Part shown: positions 29,434 to 40,322 of the stretch, one piece after another
Layout of the letters: every line of letters starts with the position of its first letter
Numbering within the stretch: the first letter of the stretch is position 1
Source: Lysobacter prati
Lineage (GTDB): Bacteria; Pseudomonadota; Gammaproteobacteria; Xanthomonadales; Xanthomonadaceae
Assembly (NCBI RefSeq): GCF_009765215.1
Contig: NZ_VLNV01000008.1
Location: 80,720 to 144,719 of the forward strand
DNA: 64,000 nucleotides
Direction of reading: 5' to 3'
Program-made: the position numbers and the translations under genes
Notes under the pieces: model-generated
Database searches by the model: none
Told to the model about the DNA's origin: nothing
What the model saw: the letters and a program-made list of their open reading frames with translations, nothing else

Positions 29434-30018
29434 TCAGGCCCGCGGCGTATGCAGCCGCTTCATGGCCTCGTTGAAGTCGCCGCCGACCGCCAGGGGCAGT
29501 ACGTCCTGGGCATCGTCGATGGCGCGCAGGATCATCGCCTCGTCGGCGCTGCCGGGACGGCCCAGCACCCAGGAGGTGACGCGGTCCTTGTGGCCGGGAT
29601 GGCCGATGCCGATCCGCAGGCGATGGTACTTGCCGTGGCCGAGCAGCTGGCTGATGTCGCGCAGGCCGTTCTGGCCACCATGGCCGCCATCGAACTTGAT
29701 GCGGGCGACGCCGGCATCCAGGTCGAGCTCATCGTGGCAGACCAGCATCTGCTCCGGCTCGATCTTCCAGTAGCGCAGGGCCGCGGTGACCGACTTGCCG
29801 GACAGGTTCATGAAGGTGGCCGGCTTGAGCAGCCAGACCGGCTGGCCGGCGATGTCGACCTTGCAGGTCTCGCCGAACAGCTTGGATTCCAGACCAAAGC
29901 GGCCGCCCAGGCGTGAAGCCAGGGCGTCCACAAACCAGAACCCGGCGTTGTGCCGGGTCCGGAGATGTTCGGCTCCGGGATTTCCCAGACCGACTATGAG
30001 GCGCAAACCGGCTGCCAT
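29434..30018 (-). CDS. pth: Peptidyl-tRNA hydrolase
   Basis: The 194-residue enzyme releases tRNA from dropped-off peptidyl-tRNA. It has the N-terminal LIVGLGNPGAEHLRTRHNAG motif with the catalytic His (TRHN), the substrate loop LLKPATFMNLSGKSV, and the catalytic Asp region VCHDELDLDAG. The length equals the family norm. It lies 56 bp after rplY and before ychF, a conserved trio. Confidence 0.98.
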   Translation of the reverse strand: MAAGLRLIVGLGNPGAEHLRTRHNAGFWFVDALASRLGGRFGLESKLFGETCKVDIAGQPVWLLKPATFMNLSGKSVTAALRYWKIEPEQMLVCHDELDLDAGVARIKFDGGHGGQNGLRDISQLLGHGKYHRLRIGIGHPGHKDRVTSWVLGRPGSADEAMILRAIDDAQDVLPLAVGGDFNEAMKRLHTPRA

Positions 30019-30074
30019 CAGAGAATCTCACGCAGTGGCCTGCCCGCGGTGGCGGGCAGGCGCATGGGACGTGA

Positions 30075-30728
30075 TTACTTCTCGTCCTTCTTGGCGGCCT
30101 TGGTCGCCGGCACTTCGGCCGAGGCCTCTTCCGAGGTCTCCTCGGACTCGACGCGACCGTGCTTGGCCATCACGACGGCAACGTCGTGTTCCTTGCCCAG
30201 CTTCAGTTCCGGCAGCTCGACGCCCTTGGGCAGCTTGATGTCCGACAGGTGCACCACGTCGCCGACGGCCAGCTTGGCCAGGTCGACTTCGATGAACTCC
30301 GGCAGGTCCTTGGGCAGGCAGCTGACGGTGACTTCGTTGAGCTCGTGGGTGATGACCACGTCGGCGGCCTTGCCGGCCGGCGAGCTGTCCTGGTTGAGGA
30401 AGTGCAGCGGCACGGCAGCCTTCAGCGCCTGGTTCAGGTCAACGCGCTGGAAGTCCAGGTGCATGATGATCTGCTTGAACGGATGGCGCTGCATGTCACG
30501 CAGCAGGACCGGCTCGGCCTTGCCGTCGATCTCGAGGGTCAGGATCGAGGAGTAGAACCACTCGTTCTGCTGGGCCAGCCAGGTCTTCTCGTGGTCGAGC
30601 TGGATGGGCTGCGGCGCGGACTTGCCGCCGTAGACGATGGCCGGGATGCTGGCGGCATGACGAAGACGGCGGCTCGCACCCTTCCCTTCGACGCTGCGGC
30701 CAGTGGCCTTGAGGATGTGTTCAGACAT
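30075..30728 (-). CDS. rplY: 50S ribosomal protein L25/general stress protein Ctc
   Basis: The 217-residue protein has the 5S-rRNA-binding N-terminal L25 domain (residues 1-95) and the additional C-terminal TL5/Ctc domain. It ends in an acidic then Lys/Ala-rich tail. It is the long CTC form rather than the short E. coli L25. It lies between prs and pth. Confidence 0.96.
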   Translation of the reverse strand: MSEHILKATGRSVEGKGASRRLRHAASIPAIVYGGKSAPQPIQLDHEKTWLAQQNEWFYSSILTLEIDGKAEPVLLRDMQRHPFKQIIMHLDFQRVDLNQALKAAVPLHFLNQDSSPAGKAADVVITHELNEVTVSCLPKDLPEFIEVDLAKLAVGDVVHLSDIKLPKGVELPELKLGKEHDVAVVMAKHGRVESEETSEEASAEVPATKAAKKDEK

Positions 30729-30756
30729 TTGGATTACTCACTTTTACTGCAATGAA

Positions 30757-30802
30757 CCCGTCTCGCGACGGGGATGAACGCTCACCCGCGACCAGGTGAG
30801 CG
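30757..30802 (-). promoter_or_regulatory. Two hairpins in the prs-rplY gap
   Basis: On the sense strand an 8-bp stem CGCTCACC/GGTGAGCG (30779-30786 with 30795-30802) is followed by CCCGTC-GCGA-GACGGG (30757-30772), closed by a GCGA tetraloop. No U-run follows either, so read-through into rplY is likely. They may limit or stabilise one part of the transcript. Confidence 0.5.
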
Positions 30803-30854
30803 GCGTTTGCGGCAACGACCGGAGTCGTCGCCGCGAATTCTTCAGTCGACTGCC

Positions 30855-31814
30855 TTAGTCGACATACAACGAGCTGACCGATTCGCCGAAGGCAACGCGG
30901 CGGATCGTTTCAGCCAGCAGCTCGGCAACGCTGAGCTGGCGGATCTTGTTGCAGGCCTTGGCCGCGTCCGACAGGCGGATGGTGTCGGTCACCACCAGCT
31001 CGTCGAGCTGCGACTTGGTCACGTTGTCGATCGCCGCGCCCGACAGCACCGGGTGGGTGCAGTAGGCGGCGACCTTGACCGCGCCGCGCTGCTTGAGGGC
31101 AGCGGCGGCGGCGCACAACGTGCCGGCGGTGTCGACGATGTCATCGACCAGGACGCAGGTCTTGCCTTCGACGTCGCCGATGATGTTCATCACCGTCGAC
31201 ACGTTGGCACGCGGGCGGCGCTTGTCGATGATCGCCAGGTCGGCATCGTCGAGGCGCTTGGCGATCGCGCGGGCGCGGACCACGCCGCCGACGTCAGGCG
31301 AGACCACCACCATGTTGTCGGTGCCGTGCGCGCGCCAGATGTCGGCGAGCAGCAGCGGCGAGGCATACACGTTGTCGACCGGGATATCGAAGAAACCCTG
31401 GATCTGGTCGGCGTGCAGGTCGACCGTGAGCACGCGATCGGTACCGACCGCGCTGAACATCTTGGCCGCGACCTTGGCGGTGATCGGCACGCGCGAGGAG
31501 CGCGGGCGGCGATCCTGGCGGGCGTAACCGAAGTACGGCACCACCGCGGTCACGCTGGCCACCGAGGCGCGCTTGAGCGCGTCCACCAGCACCAGCAGTT
31601 CCATGAAGTTCTCGGCCGTGGGCGCGTTCGTCGGCTGGATCACGAACACTTCCTGCCGGCGCACGTTCTCTTCGATCTCGACCTGCACCTCGCCGTCCGA
31701 GAAACGGCTGACGAGTGCCTTACCCAGGCGGATGCCCAGCTCCTTGCACACCGCATCGGCCAGCGGGCGGTTGGCATTGCCGCTGAAAATCAGCAGGTTC
31801 CGATCGTTTTGCAC
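30855..31814 (-). CDS. prs: Ribose-phosphate pyrophosphokinase
   Basis: The 319-residue enzyme makes PRPP from ribose 5-phosphate and ATP for nucleotide, His and Trp synthesis. It has the PRPP-binding motif [18 protein letters not shown] near residue 215 and the [17 protein letters not shown] segment near 130. The start is GTG at 31812-31814 ([14 protein letters not shown]), with GGAG 6 nt upstream; the in-frame ATG 17 codons further gives a non-homologous extension that runs towards tRNA-Gln. Confidence 0.97.
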   Translation of the reverse strand: MQNDRNLLIFSGNANRPLADAVCKELGIRLGKALVSRFSDGEVQVEIEENVRRQEVFVIQPTNAPTAENFMELLVLVDALKRASVASVTAVVPYFGYARQDRRPRSSRVPITAKVAAKMFSAVGTDRVLTVDLHADQIQGFFDIPVDNVYASPLLLADIWRAHGTDNMVVVSPDVGGVVRARAIAKRLDDADLAIIDKRRPRANVSTVMNIIGDVEGKTCVLVDDIVDTAGTLCAAAAALKQRGAVKVAAYCTHPVLSGAAIDNVTKSQLDELVVTDTIRLSDAAKACNKIRQLSVAELLAETIRRVAFGESVSSLYVD

Positions 31815-31895
31815 AGTGCTCTCCGCTTCGCTCTGACCGTGGCGGTTATCCGGGGGCGTCCGCACCGGAAAATGCCCGGGCGGTCCGCAATGAAT

Positions 31896-31972
31896 TGGCA
31901 GGGGCGGTAGGATTCGAACCTACGAATGCCAGGATCAAAACCTGGTGCCTTGGGCCTCTTGGCGACGCCCCT
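31896..31972 (-). tRNA. tRNA-Gln (TTG anticodon)
   Basis: The acceptor stem is AGGGGCG/CGCCCCT, the anticodon stem CCAGG/CCTGG encloses TTTTGAT (anticodon TTG), and the T-arm is GTAGGTTCGAATCCTAC. CCA is encoded. It lies between ispE and prs, as in related bacteria. Confidence 0.96.
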
Positions 31973-32040
31973 GCATGAAGTACATAAAGTCCATTCGGGC
32001 GGGGACTGCAGCAGGAAAGAGCCGGAGCCTGGTGCGGCTG

Positions 32041-32940
32041 CTACTCGGTCCCCGCTCCTTCCCACCTGCTTCGCGCTTCCAGCAGCGGCGAGCGCGAGGC
32101 TCCCGTTGCCAGCCAGGCCCGAAGACCCTGCGGTAGTGCCACCAGTGCCGCTTCGGCGCCCTCGCGTGATGCGAATTCGACGAAGCAGCCGCTGCCAGAC
32201 CCGGTCAGGCGCGGCGAACCGATCTGCGAAAGTGCTGCAAACACCGCCTCTACGGCGGGTTCGCGCACGCGCAATACCGGCTCGAACGCATTCCCGAGCG
32301 GCACACCCGAAACGAAGTCCGCTATTGTCGCGGGCGCGGCATCACGCGTCAATTCAGGGGCACGGAACAACGCTGCGGTCGGCGCATGCACGCCGGGGTC
32401 GGCCAGGACGTACCAGGCCGGCGGCAGATCGATCGGGGTGAGCTTTTCCCCCACCCCTTCGGCCCAGGCATCGCGGCCGCGGACGAATACAGGCACGTCG
32501 GCACCGAGCTGCAGTCCCAAGGCGGCCAGCCGGTCCTCACCGAGCGCGGTGCCCCAAAGGGCGTCGAGGGCGACCAGAACGGTCGCCGCATCAGACGAGC
32601 CACCGCCGAACCCGCCGCCCGATGGAATGCGTTTTTCGACGACGATGTCGGCACCATGCGGGCTTTTGGATTCAGATTGCAGCAATTTGGCTGCACGGAC
32701 CGTGAGGTCGTCGGCCTCGGCTACGCCCGGCGCGCTGGCGCCGTGGCGGCGGATCTGGCCGTCGTTACGGACCCGTAGCCGGATCGTGTCACCCCAGTCG
32801 AGCAGCCGGAACACGGTCTGCAGGAGATGGTAACCGTCGTCTCGACGGCCTGTGATACGCAGGAACAGGTTCAGCTTGGCCGGCGCCGGCCACAGCGACC
32901 AGCCCGCATCGCCACCGGCTCCAGGCAACGCCGGGCTCAT
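32041..32940 (-). CDS. ispE: 4-diphosphocytidyl-2-C-methyl-D-erythritol kinase
   Basis: The 299-residue GHMP kinase phosphorylates CDP-ME in the MEP isoprenoid pathway. The signatures are [20 protein letters not shown] near the N terminus and the glycine-rich ATP loop [18 protein letters not shown] near residue 100. The start ATG at 32938-32940 overlaps the lolB stop by 4 nt (ATGA). The longer open frame upstream runs through lolB in another frame and is not real. Confidence 0.96.
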   Translation of the reverse strand: MSPALPGAGGDAGWSLWPAPAKLNLFLRITGRRDDGYHLLQTVFRLLDWGDTIRLRVRNDGQIRRHGASAPGVAEADDLTVRAAKLLQSESKSPHGADIVVEKRIPSGGGFGGGSSDAATVLVALDALWGTALGEDRLAALGLQLGADVPVFVRGRDAWAEGVGEKLTPIDLPPAWYVLADPGVHAPTAALFRAPELTRDAAPATIADFVSGVPLGNAFEPVLRVREPAVEAVFAALSQIGSPRLTGSGSGCFVEFASREGAEAALVALPQGLRAWLATGASRSPLLEARSRWEGAGTE

Positions 32941-33566
32941 TGTCCGGCGCCGAGCGACCACTGATCGACGATCAGGCGGACTTTGGCCTGGCCGCGCGTG
33001 GCCACCAGCCGGGCCGGCATGACCGGGCCATCGGCGGCCGGCTGCCAGTCCTGGTATTCGATCAGCCAGCCCGCCTGCTGCAGGCGCGCCGGCAGGTTGC
33101 CCGCGCCGTACTCGATCTTCGCCGGACCGTAGTCGGCCGTGGCGGCGCCGACGCCGCGCACCCAGTCCGAAAGCGCGCGTACGGGCACGTCCCAGCCCGT
33201 GGTCGCCTGCAGCAGGGATTCGATATCCGCGCTTTCGCGCGTCCCGCCCTCGACACCCTCCAGGCGCCCACCGGCGGCGTCGCCACTCAGGCGCCAGCTC
33301 TGGCGGGTGACCGGGGCGCTCAGCGAGATGGTGTAGCGGTCTTGCCGCTGTTGCCAGTCGATGCGTCCACTGCCGCCCTGCTTGCCATTGGAGACGGCGA
33401 TGCGGCCCGACAGGGACCACTCGCCCACCTCACTGCGGCGCTGATCATTGGCCTGCGCCTGGACCGGATCGACCGGCACGGTCGGAGCGCGCGTCGGGCT
33501 CGACACGCAGCCGGCCAGCACCGCCAAGCACAACGCGGCCACACAGAGCGAATTGCTGACCTTCAT
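32937..33566 (-). CDS. lolB: Outer-membrane lipoprotein insertion protein LolB
   Basis: The 209-residue lipoprotein has a signal peptide ending in the lipobox LAGC (Cys20). The LolB barrel includes [20 protein letters not shown] and [17 protein letters not shown]. LolB receives lipoproteins from LolA and inserts them in the outer membrane. It overlaps both neighbours by 4 nt: the TPR gene upstream and ispE downstream. The linkage lolB-ispE-prs supports the call. Confidence 0.95.
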   Translation of the reverse strand: MKVSNSLCVAALCLAVLAGCVSSPTRAPTVPVDPVQAQANDQRRSEVGEWSLSGRIAVSNGKQGGSGRIDWQQRQDRYTISLSAPVTRQSWRLSGDAAGGRLEGVEGGTRESADIESLLQATTGWDVPVRALSDWVRGVGAATADYGPAKIEYGAGNLPARLQQAGWLIEYQDWQPAADGPVMPARLVATRGQAKVRLIVDQWSLGAGQ

Positions 33567-35248
33567 GCGCCGGTCTTCTCCAGCGCACGCTTGAGCGAGC
33601 GGTTATCCGGATCGATCTTGCGCGACAGATCGAAGTACTTGCGCGCTTCGTCCTTGCGCCCGGTCGCCCACAACACTTCCGCCAGGTGCGCGGCGATTTC
33701 GGCGTCCTTCTGCAGGGTCAGGGCGCGGCGCAATTCGACCAGCGCCTCCTCTTTGCGGCCGAGCCGGTAGAGCACCCAGCCGTAACTGTCGACGATGGCC
33801 GGATTGTCGGGTTCGGCGGTGCGTGCGCGCTCTATCAGCTGCAGCGCTTCCTGGTAGCGCGTGGTGCGGTCGGCCAGGGTGTAGCCCAGCGCATTGAGCG
33901 CGGCGACATTGTCCGACTCGGCCACCAGGATCTTGCGCAGGTCGGCTTCGGCACGCGGGATGTCGTCATGGCGCTCCCAGCTCAGGGCGCGCGCATAGAG
34001 CACTTCAGGATCGTCGGGGAACGCCGCCAGGCCGCGCGCGTAGGCGTCGAGTTCGCCGGGCTGGTCCTCATCCTTCTCGCGCAGCGCGGCTTCCAGCAGG
34101 TACGCATCGCGACGGGATTCGTCGTCGGCGGCGGCATCGGCCTGCAGTTCGCGCAGCAGCTTGTAGGCCTCACCGTCGCGGTTGAGCTCGTGCAGCACGT
34201 TGGCGCTGCGCAGGCGCGCCGTCCAGCGCTGCTCGCCACCGGGCACGCCGCGGTACCACTCCAGCGCCTCGTCGAAGCGATCGAGGAATTCGGCCATCTG
34301 GCCCAGCAGCAGCCGTCGCTGCGGGTCGGGCTTGGACGCGCTGGCACGCAGTTCTTCGTACAGCCGCGTCAGCGACTGCTTGTCCTCGCTCTGTGCCAGC
34401 AGTGCGGCGCGCAGTGCATAGGTCTGGTCGTCCTGCGGCCCCTTGGCCAGCACCGCTTCGGCCGCGTGGTAGTCGCCCAGGCGGTGGTATTCGTCGGCGA
34501 GGGCGCGGCGCAGATCGCGATCGTCACCGGCCTGCTCGGACAGCGACGCGAGCAGCTTGCGGGCCTCGTCTTCCTTGCCGGCCTCGCGCAGCTGGCTGGC
34601 GCGCAGCAGACCGACGCGTGCCTCGCCCGGGAAGCGCTCGACCACTTCGGCGACGATGCGTTCGACCAGCTCGGGCTGTTCCAGCCCCTGTGCCAGCCCG
34701 CCAAACGCCAGCCAGGCCGGCAGCTTGTTGGGGATGCTGCCGTCCTTGACCAGTCGCTCGAGCAGGCGGGCCGATTGCTTGGGATCGCGGGCACCGCCGC
34801 TGAGCACGCCCAGTGCCTGGCGCCAGCCGCTGTCGCCGGGCGCTTGCAGCAACTGCTTGAGGTATTTGCGGGCGCCGCGTTCGTCGCCGCGGCGGATCGC
34901 AAGGACGGCTTCGGCAGCGGCCAGGTTTAGGCCTTCGCCGCCCTGCCGGCGCCACAGGTCCAGGGCCTCGGCGGCACGCTTGTCGTCTTTGGCGAGCAGG
35001 GCGATGCGGGTCGCGCGCTCGGCCAGGGCCACATCGTCGGCGGCGCGGGCGGCGTCCAGGTAGGACTTGGCGGCCTCGTCCAGCCGTCCCGACTGCAGGG
35101 CGAATTCGCCGGCCAGCAGCGGCTCGAGCGAGGCCTCGGTGGGGTCGGTGACGGCACCGGGCTTTGCCACTTTCTCCGCGGCGGCCAGCGGTTCGGCAGC
35201 CAGCAGGGTGACAAGGATGAAACATAGCGTGCGCAAGGCAACGGGCAT
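33563..35248 (-). CDS. Periplasmic TPR protein in the LbcA position
   Basis: The 561-residue protein has a Sec signal peptide (MPVALRTLCFILVTLLAA, probable cleavage after PLAAA) and then TPR-like helical repeats to the end, clearest from about residue 400. In Pseudomonas aeruginosa the gene between hemA and lolB encodes LbcA, an outer-membrane lipoprotein that brings substrates to the protease CtpA. Gene order here is the same, so an LbcA-like adaptor role is likely. No lipobox Cys is present at the cleavage site, so this version is probably soluble in the periplasm. It overlaps lolB by 4 nt. Confidence 0.8.
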   Translation of the reverse strand: MPVALRTLCFILVTLLAAEPLAAAEKVAKPGAVTDPTEASLEPLLAGEFALQSGRLDEAAKSYLDAARAADDVALAERATRIALLAKDDKRAAEALDLWRRQGGEGLNLAAAEAVLAIRRGDERGARKYLKQLLQAPGDSGWRQALGVLSGGARDPKQSARLLERLVKDGSIPNKLPAWLAFGGLAQGLEQPELVERIVAEVVERFPGEARVGLLRASQLREAGKEDEARKLLASLSEQAGDDRDLRRALADEYHRLGDYHAAEAVLAKGPQDDQTYALRAALLAQSEDKQSLTRLYEELRASASKPDPQRRLLLGQMAEFLDRFDEALEWYRGVPGGEQRWTARLRSANVLHELNRDGEAYKLLRELQADAAADDESRRDAYLLEAALREKDEDQPGELDAYARGLAAFPDDPEVLYARALSWERHDDIPRAEADLRKILVAESDNVAALNALGYTLADRTTRYQEALQLIERARTAEPDNPAIVDSYGWVLYRLGRKEEALVELRRALTLQKDAEIAAHLAEVLWATGRKDEARKYFDLSRKIDPDNRSLKRALEKTGA

Positions 35249-35375
35249 CGATCAAGCCTGCAGGTCAACCTGGAGGGGACGGGGCCGGTAGAATGTCGGC
35301 CTCCGCGGTAGCCAGCAGCTTATCGCAAGCACCTGAACGGAAGAGGCCCCAGTCGGCGAAGTCCGGCGCGTTGAA

Positions 35376-36656
35376 ATGAGTTTGTTCGTACTAGGCATCA
35401 ACCACCAGACCGCGCCGGTCAGCCTGCGCGAGCGTGTCGCGTTCTCGGCCGATACCGTGCCGGCAGCGCTCGATGCGCTGCGCGCGTTGCCGCAGGTCAG
35501 CGAAGTCGCCCTGCTGTCCACCTGCAACCGCACCGAGCTGTACGCCGTCGCCGACGACGACGGCCAGGCGCTGGCCGACTGGCTGGCCACGCACCCGGAC
35601 GAAGTCGGCGACCTGCACGGCTACCTCTACCGCCATCGTGATGCCGACGCCGTCCGCCATCTGTTCCGCGTCGCCACCGGGCTGGATTCGCTGGTCCTGG
35701 GCGAGCCGCAGATCCTCGGCCAGGTGAAGGATGCCTGGGCCAGTGCGCGCCATGCCGGCAGTCTGGGCAACCAGCTCGACCGCCTGTTCCAGCACGCCTT
35801 CACCACCGCCAAGCGGGCGCGCACCGATACCCGCATCGGTGCCAACCCGGTATCGGTGGCTTCCGCTGCCGTCCGACTGGCACAGGAATCCTTCGCCCGC
35901 CTCGAGGACTCGACCGTGCTGCTGATTGGCGCCGGCGAAACCATCGAGCTGGCCGCGCGCCACCTGGTGCAGGCGCGCGCAAAGCGCCTGCTGGTGGCCA
36001 ATCGCACGCTGGCCCATGCGCAGGAACTTGCCACCCGCCACGGCGGCGTCGCCCTGCCCCTGAGCGAGCTCGACAAGCACCTGGGCGAGGCCGACGTGGT
36101 TATTTCGGCCACGGCCAGCCGTGATCCGATCCTGCGCAAGGCCAATGTCGCCGCGGCGCTGGCGACGCGCCGGCATCGGCCGATGTTGCTGCTCGACCTG
36201 GCCGTGCCGCGCGACATCGCCGCGGACGTCGCCGAGCTCAAGGACGTGTTCCTGTACACCGTCGACGACCTGGAACGGGCGATCGAGGACAACCGCCGCA
36301 GCCGTCGCGAAGCGGCGACCGAAGCAGAGACCATCGTCGAGATGCAGGTGGCACGCTTTACCGAGACCATCGCCGCCAGCACCCGCACCGCGCCACTCAA
36401 GCGCCTGCGCGCGCACGGCGAGTCGGCCAAGGCCGATGTGCTGGCCAGGGCCCAGCAGCAACTTGCCGCCGGCCAGGACCCGCAGGAAGTGCTGAACTTC
36501 CTCGCCCACACCCTGACCAACCGCCTGCTGCATGCGCCGACGGTGGCCTTGCGCGAGGCGGCGCTGACCGGAAACATCGAGCTGGCACGCGCTGCCGAAA
36601 AGCTGTTCCCCGAGAACGAAGAACCCGGTTCGGAGAAAGAGCAGCGCGAAGGCTAG
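35376..36656 (+). CDS. hemA: Glutamyl-tRNA reductase
   Basis: The 426-residue enzyme makes glutamate-1-semialdehyde, the first committed step of tetrapyrrole synthesis by the C5 route. The catalytic Cys50 lies in [11 protein letters not shown], and [14 protein letters not shown] is the N-terminal signature. The NADPH-binding motif is [17 protein letters not shown]. It is divergent from the TPR-lolB operon, with 127 bp between. A TAGAAT -10-like box lies at about 35290. prfA follows after 54 bp. Confidence 0.98.
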   Translation: MSLFVLGINHQTAPVSLRERVAFSADTVPAALDALRALPQVSEVALLSTCNRTELYAVADDDGQALADWLATHPDEVGDLHGYLYRHRDADAVRHLFRVATGLDSLVLGEPQILGQVKDAWASARHAGSLGNQLDRLFQHAFTTAKRARTDTRIGANPVSVASAAVRLAQESFARLEDSTVLLIGAGETIELAARHLVQARAKRLLVANRTLAHAQELATRHGGVALPLSELDKHLGEADVVISATASRDPILRKANVAAALATRRHRPMLLLDLAVPRDIAADVAELKDVFLYTVDDLERAIEDNRRSRREAATEAETIVEMQVARFTETIAASTRTAPLKRLRAHGESAKADVLARAQQQLAAGQDPQEVLNFLAHTLTNRLLHAPTVALREAALTGNIELARAAEKLFPENEEPGSEKEQREG

Positions 36657-36710
36657 CGACCGTCCCGGCCGCCGCACCGCCTGCTCACTTCCTCCACACC
36701 CGGTTCGCCC

Positions 36711-37796
<1,086 letters not shown>

Positions 37797-37858
37797 GGCG
37801 GGCGCTGGCAGGGAATGGTTGTCTACAATCGACCGCACCTCGTGCAGAAGGATCCGCC

Positions 37859-38323
37859 ATGCCCCTCGAGATCATGCCCATTGAGATCAGGCGCGCCACG
37901 CTGACCGACCTCGACCAGCTTGCACCGCTGTTCGATGCCTACCGCATGTTCTACGAGCAGCCGCAGGATGCGGCACTCGCGCGCGGGTTCCTGCACGAGC
38001 GCATCGAGCGCGACCAGTCCGTCGTCCTGCTGGCCATGAATGACGATGCAGCAGTTGGCTTCACCCAGCTCTACCCGACGTTCTCGTCGGTGCGTGCCGC
38101 ACGCGTGTGGGTGCTCAACGATCTGTATGTCGACCAAAGTGCGCGCAGGCAAGGCGTGGCGCAGGCACTGCTGACCGCCGCCGCGATGTTCGCCCGCGAT
38201 GACGGCGCGATCCGGCTCGAGCTGGAAACCACGCCCGACAACCGCAACGCCCAGGCCCTGTACGAATCCGGTGGCTGGCAGCTGTACGACGGCACGCTTC
38301 GTTACCACCTGGCCCTGGTCTGA
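37859..38323 (+). CDS. GNAT-family N-acetyltransferase
   Basis: The 154-residue protein has the GNAT fold. The acetyl-CoA-binding motif A lies in LNDLYVDQSARRQGVAQALL near residue 85-105, and motif B follows in ALYESGGWQLYDGTLRY near the C terminus. The substrate is unknown. A TACAAT box lies at about 37826. It is followed after 3 bp by the glycosyltransferase gene, so the two may be co-expressed. Confidence 0.85.
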   Translation: MPLEIMPIEIRRATLTDLDQLAPLFDAYRMFYEQPQDAALARGFLHERIERDQSVVLLAMNDDAAVGFTQLYPTFSSVRAARVWVLNDLYVDQSARRQGVAQALLTAAAMFARDDGAIRLELETTPDNRNAQALYESGGWQLYDGTLRYHLALV

Positions 38324-38326
38324 TCC

Positions 38327-40024
38327 GTGCACAACGATCCACGCATCGAATTGCGTCGCGCGCTCGAACGCAATCCCGGCGATGCCTATGCCTGGATCCT
38401 GCTGGCCGAGCATGAACTCGACCGCGGCGATGCAGCCGCCGGCGCGATGGCTGCACAGCGTGCACTCGCGCTGAGTCCCGGCCATCCCGAAGCGTTGGCG
38501 CGACTGGGGCGGGCGCAGTGGATGCAAGGCAATCGCAGCGATGCCGTCGCCAGCCTGCGTGCTGCCGCGACCAATGCCCCCGATCATCCCGGCATCGCCG
38601 TCTGGCTGGGGCATGCGCTGGAAGACACCGGCGAGGCCGAAGCCGCATCGCAGGCCTACGCGCGTGCACATGCGCTGGCCCCGGACGAACCGCAACTGGC
38701 CGCCTACCTGCTGGCCTGGCGGCGCAAGCTGTGTGACTGGCGCGATCTGGACGCACTTGCACGCCAGGTCCGCGATGCGGTGAACAGCTCGCGTGCATCG
38801 GTCGAACCGTTCGCCTTCCTGAGCGAGGACGCCAGCGCGCTGGAACAGTTGCGCTGTGCGCAACTTCGCGCCGGAGTCGCAGCCGCGGCCGTGCGTCCGT
38901 TGCCGCCACCGCAGGCAGTCGCGGCCGGGCCCATCCGGGTCGGCTTCCTGTCCAACGGTTTCGGCGCACATCCGACTGGCCTGCTTACCGCGGCCATGTT
39001 CGAACAGCTCAAGGCACAGGCGGATATCGAGATCCACCTGTTCGCGCTCAACGGCGACGATGGCAGCCCGATCCGGCAACGCCTCCAGGCCGCCACGCAC
39101 ACCTTGCATGACGTATCGATGCGCGCGCACGCGCAGGTGGCGATGACAATCCGCGCCGCGGGCATCGATGTCCTTTTCGACCTTCGCGGCTGGGGCGGCG
39201 GCGGCACACCGGAAGTGCTGGCGATGCGGCCGGCGCCGGTGCAGGTGAACTGGCTGGCCTATCCCGGCACGTCCGGCGCGCCGTGGATCGACCACGTGCT
39301 GGCCGACCGCTTCGTGCTGCCGGAATCGATGGCGCAGGACTTCAGCGAGAACGTGGTCTGGCTGCCGCGCTGCTTCCAGCCATCCGACACCACGCGCGCG
39401 CTCCCGCCGCCGCCGTCGCGCGCGCAATGCGGCCTGCCCGAGCGCGGCGACAACGGCGAAGGCGTGGTGTTCTGCTGCTTCAACAACAGCTACAAACTCA
39501 ACCCGCGCAGCGTCACGCGCGCGTTGGCGGTGCTGCGCGAAGTCCCCGGCAGCGTGCTGTGGCTGCTGTCCGGACCGGGTCATGCCGATGCACGTCTGGC
39601 CGATGTCGCGCGCATGCAGGGAGTCGATCCCGCCCGACTGGTGTTCATGCCCAAGCAACCGCACACCGAGTACCTGGCCCGCCTGCAGCACGCCGACCTG
39701 TTCCTCGACACCGAACCGTACAACGCCCACACCACCGCATCGGATGCACTGTGGGCCGGTTGCCCGGTGCTGACGCGACCGGGCGCGACGTTTGCGGCGC
39801 GCGTCGCAGGCAGCCTGAACCACCACCTGGGCATGACGGAGATGAATGTCGCCGATGACGCGGCGTTCGTTGCACGAGCGGCATCGCTGGCAAGGGACAC
39901 GCGCGCACTGGCTGCGCTCAAGGCCGAGCTGGCTCGCCGGCGCAGCGAGAGTGGCCTGTTCGACATGAGCGGATTCGCGCGTGATTTTGCTGATGCGGTG
40001 CGCGCGATGGCTCTGCGCCAGTAG
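38327..40024 (+). CDS. TPR glycosyltransferase of the SPINDLY/O-GlcNAc transferase type (GT41)
   Basis: The 565-residue protein starts at GTG. Residues 1-150 form about four TPRs. The rest is a GT41-type catalytic region: VGFLSNGFGAHPTGLLTAAM, DLRGWGGGGTPEVLAMRPAP, NWLAYPGTSGAPWIDHVLAD, CFNNSYKLNP with the conserved Lys, and NAHTTASDALWAGCPVLTRP. Family members transfer GlcNAc or fucose to protein Ser/Thr, and some bacterial members modify glycans or adhesins. The acceptor is unknown. Three bp separate it from the upstream acetyltransferase gene. Confidence 0.85.
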   Translation: MHNDPRIELRRALERNPGDAYAWILLAEHELDRGDAAAGAMAAQRALALSPGHPEALARLGRAQWMQGNRSDAVASLRAAATNAPDHPGIAVWLGHALEDTGEAEAASQAYARAHALAPDEPQLAAYLLAWRRKLCDWRDLDALARQVRDAVNSSRASVEPFAFLSEDASALEQLRCAQLRAGVAAAAVRPLPPPQAVAAGPIRVGFLSNGFGAHPTGLLTAAMFEQLKAQADIEIHLFALNGDDGSPIRQRLQAATHTLHDVSMRAHAQVAMTIRAAGIDVLFDLRGWGGGGTPEVLAMRPAPVQVNWLAYPGTSGAPWIDHVLADRFVLPESMAQDFSENVVWLPRCFQPSDTTRALPPPPSRAQCGLPERGDNGEGVVFCCFNNSYKLNPRSVTRALAVLREVPGSVLWLLSGPGHADARLADVARMQGVDPARLVFMPKQPHTEYLARLQHADLFLDTEPYNAHTTASDALWAGCPVLTRPGATFAARVAGSLNHHLGMTEMNVADDAAFVARAASLARDTRALAALKAELARRRSESGLFDMSGFARDFADAVRAMALRQ

Positions 40025-40044
40025 GAAGACCGAGCAACGTCCAC

Positions 40045-40070
40045 GGATCCCCGCTTTCGCGGGGATGACG
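40045..40070 (+). repeat. Short hairpin repeat GGATCCCCGC..GCGGGGATGACG
   Basis: A 26-nt unit in which ATCCCCGC pairs with GCGGGGAT around TTTC. Close copies occur at 48556-48580 and 58499-58524. Reverse-complement variants with CCCGG stems lie at 63847-63871 and 63900-63925. In three cases the unit is preceded by AACGTCC and is followed 30-70 bp later by the 117-bp repeat. Confidence 0.8.
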
Positions 40071-40105
40071 GACAAGAGCCGAAGACCGGGCAATGACACA
40101 CCGGA

Positions 40106-40222
40106 GCGTCGTCCGCCGGGACGGGGATTGCGCAGCAGTGGGCCATGGATGGCCCACGCCCCGCCTTCGGACAGGATGTCCGACGAAGGGGCGGAGCAAT
40201 CCCCGGCCCGGCGGACGGCGCC
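40106..40222 (+). repeat. 117-bp three-way-junction palindromic repeat, copy A
   Basis: Outer arms GCGTCGTCCGCCGGG and CCCGGCGGACGGCGCC pair, extended by GGGGATTGC/GCAATCCCC. Inside are two hairpins, GGGCCATGGATGGCCC and CGCCCCGCCTTCGGACA..TGTCCGACGAAGGGGCG. Copies B, C and D have the same length and very few changes. This copy lies between the glycosyltransferase gene and moaB, both plus strand. Confidence 0.85.
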
Positions 40223-40322
40223 CCACCGAAGCCCGAAGCGCGCACACCCCCAGGCTCTCACGCAATACACGTGAGACAAAGCTCCACTGCCATCACACAC
40301 CCAATCGGTTAGGCTCGCCGCC

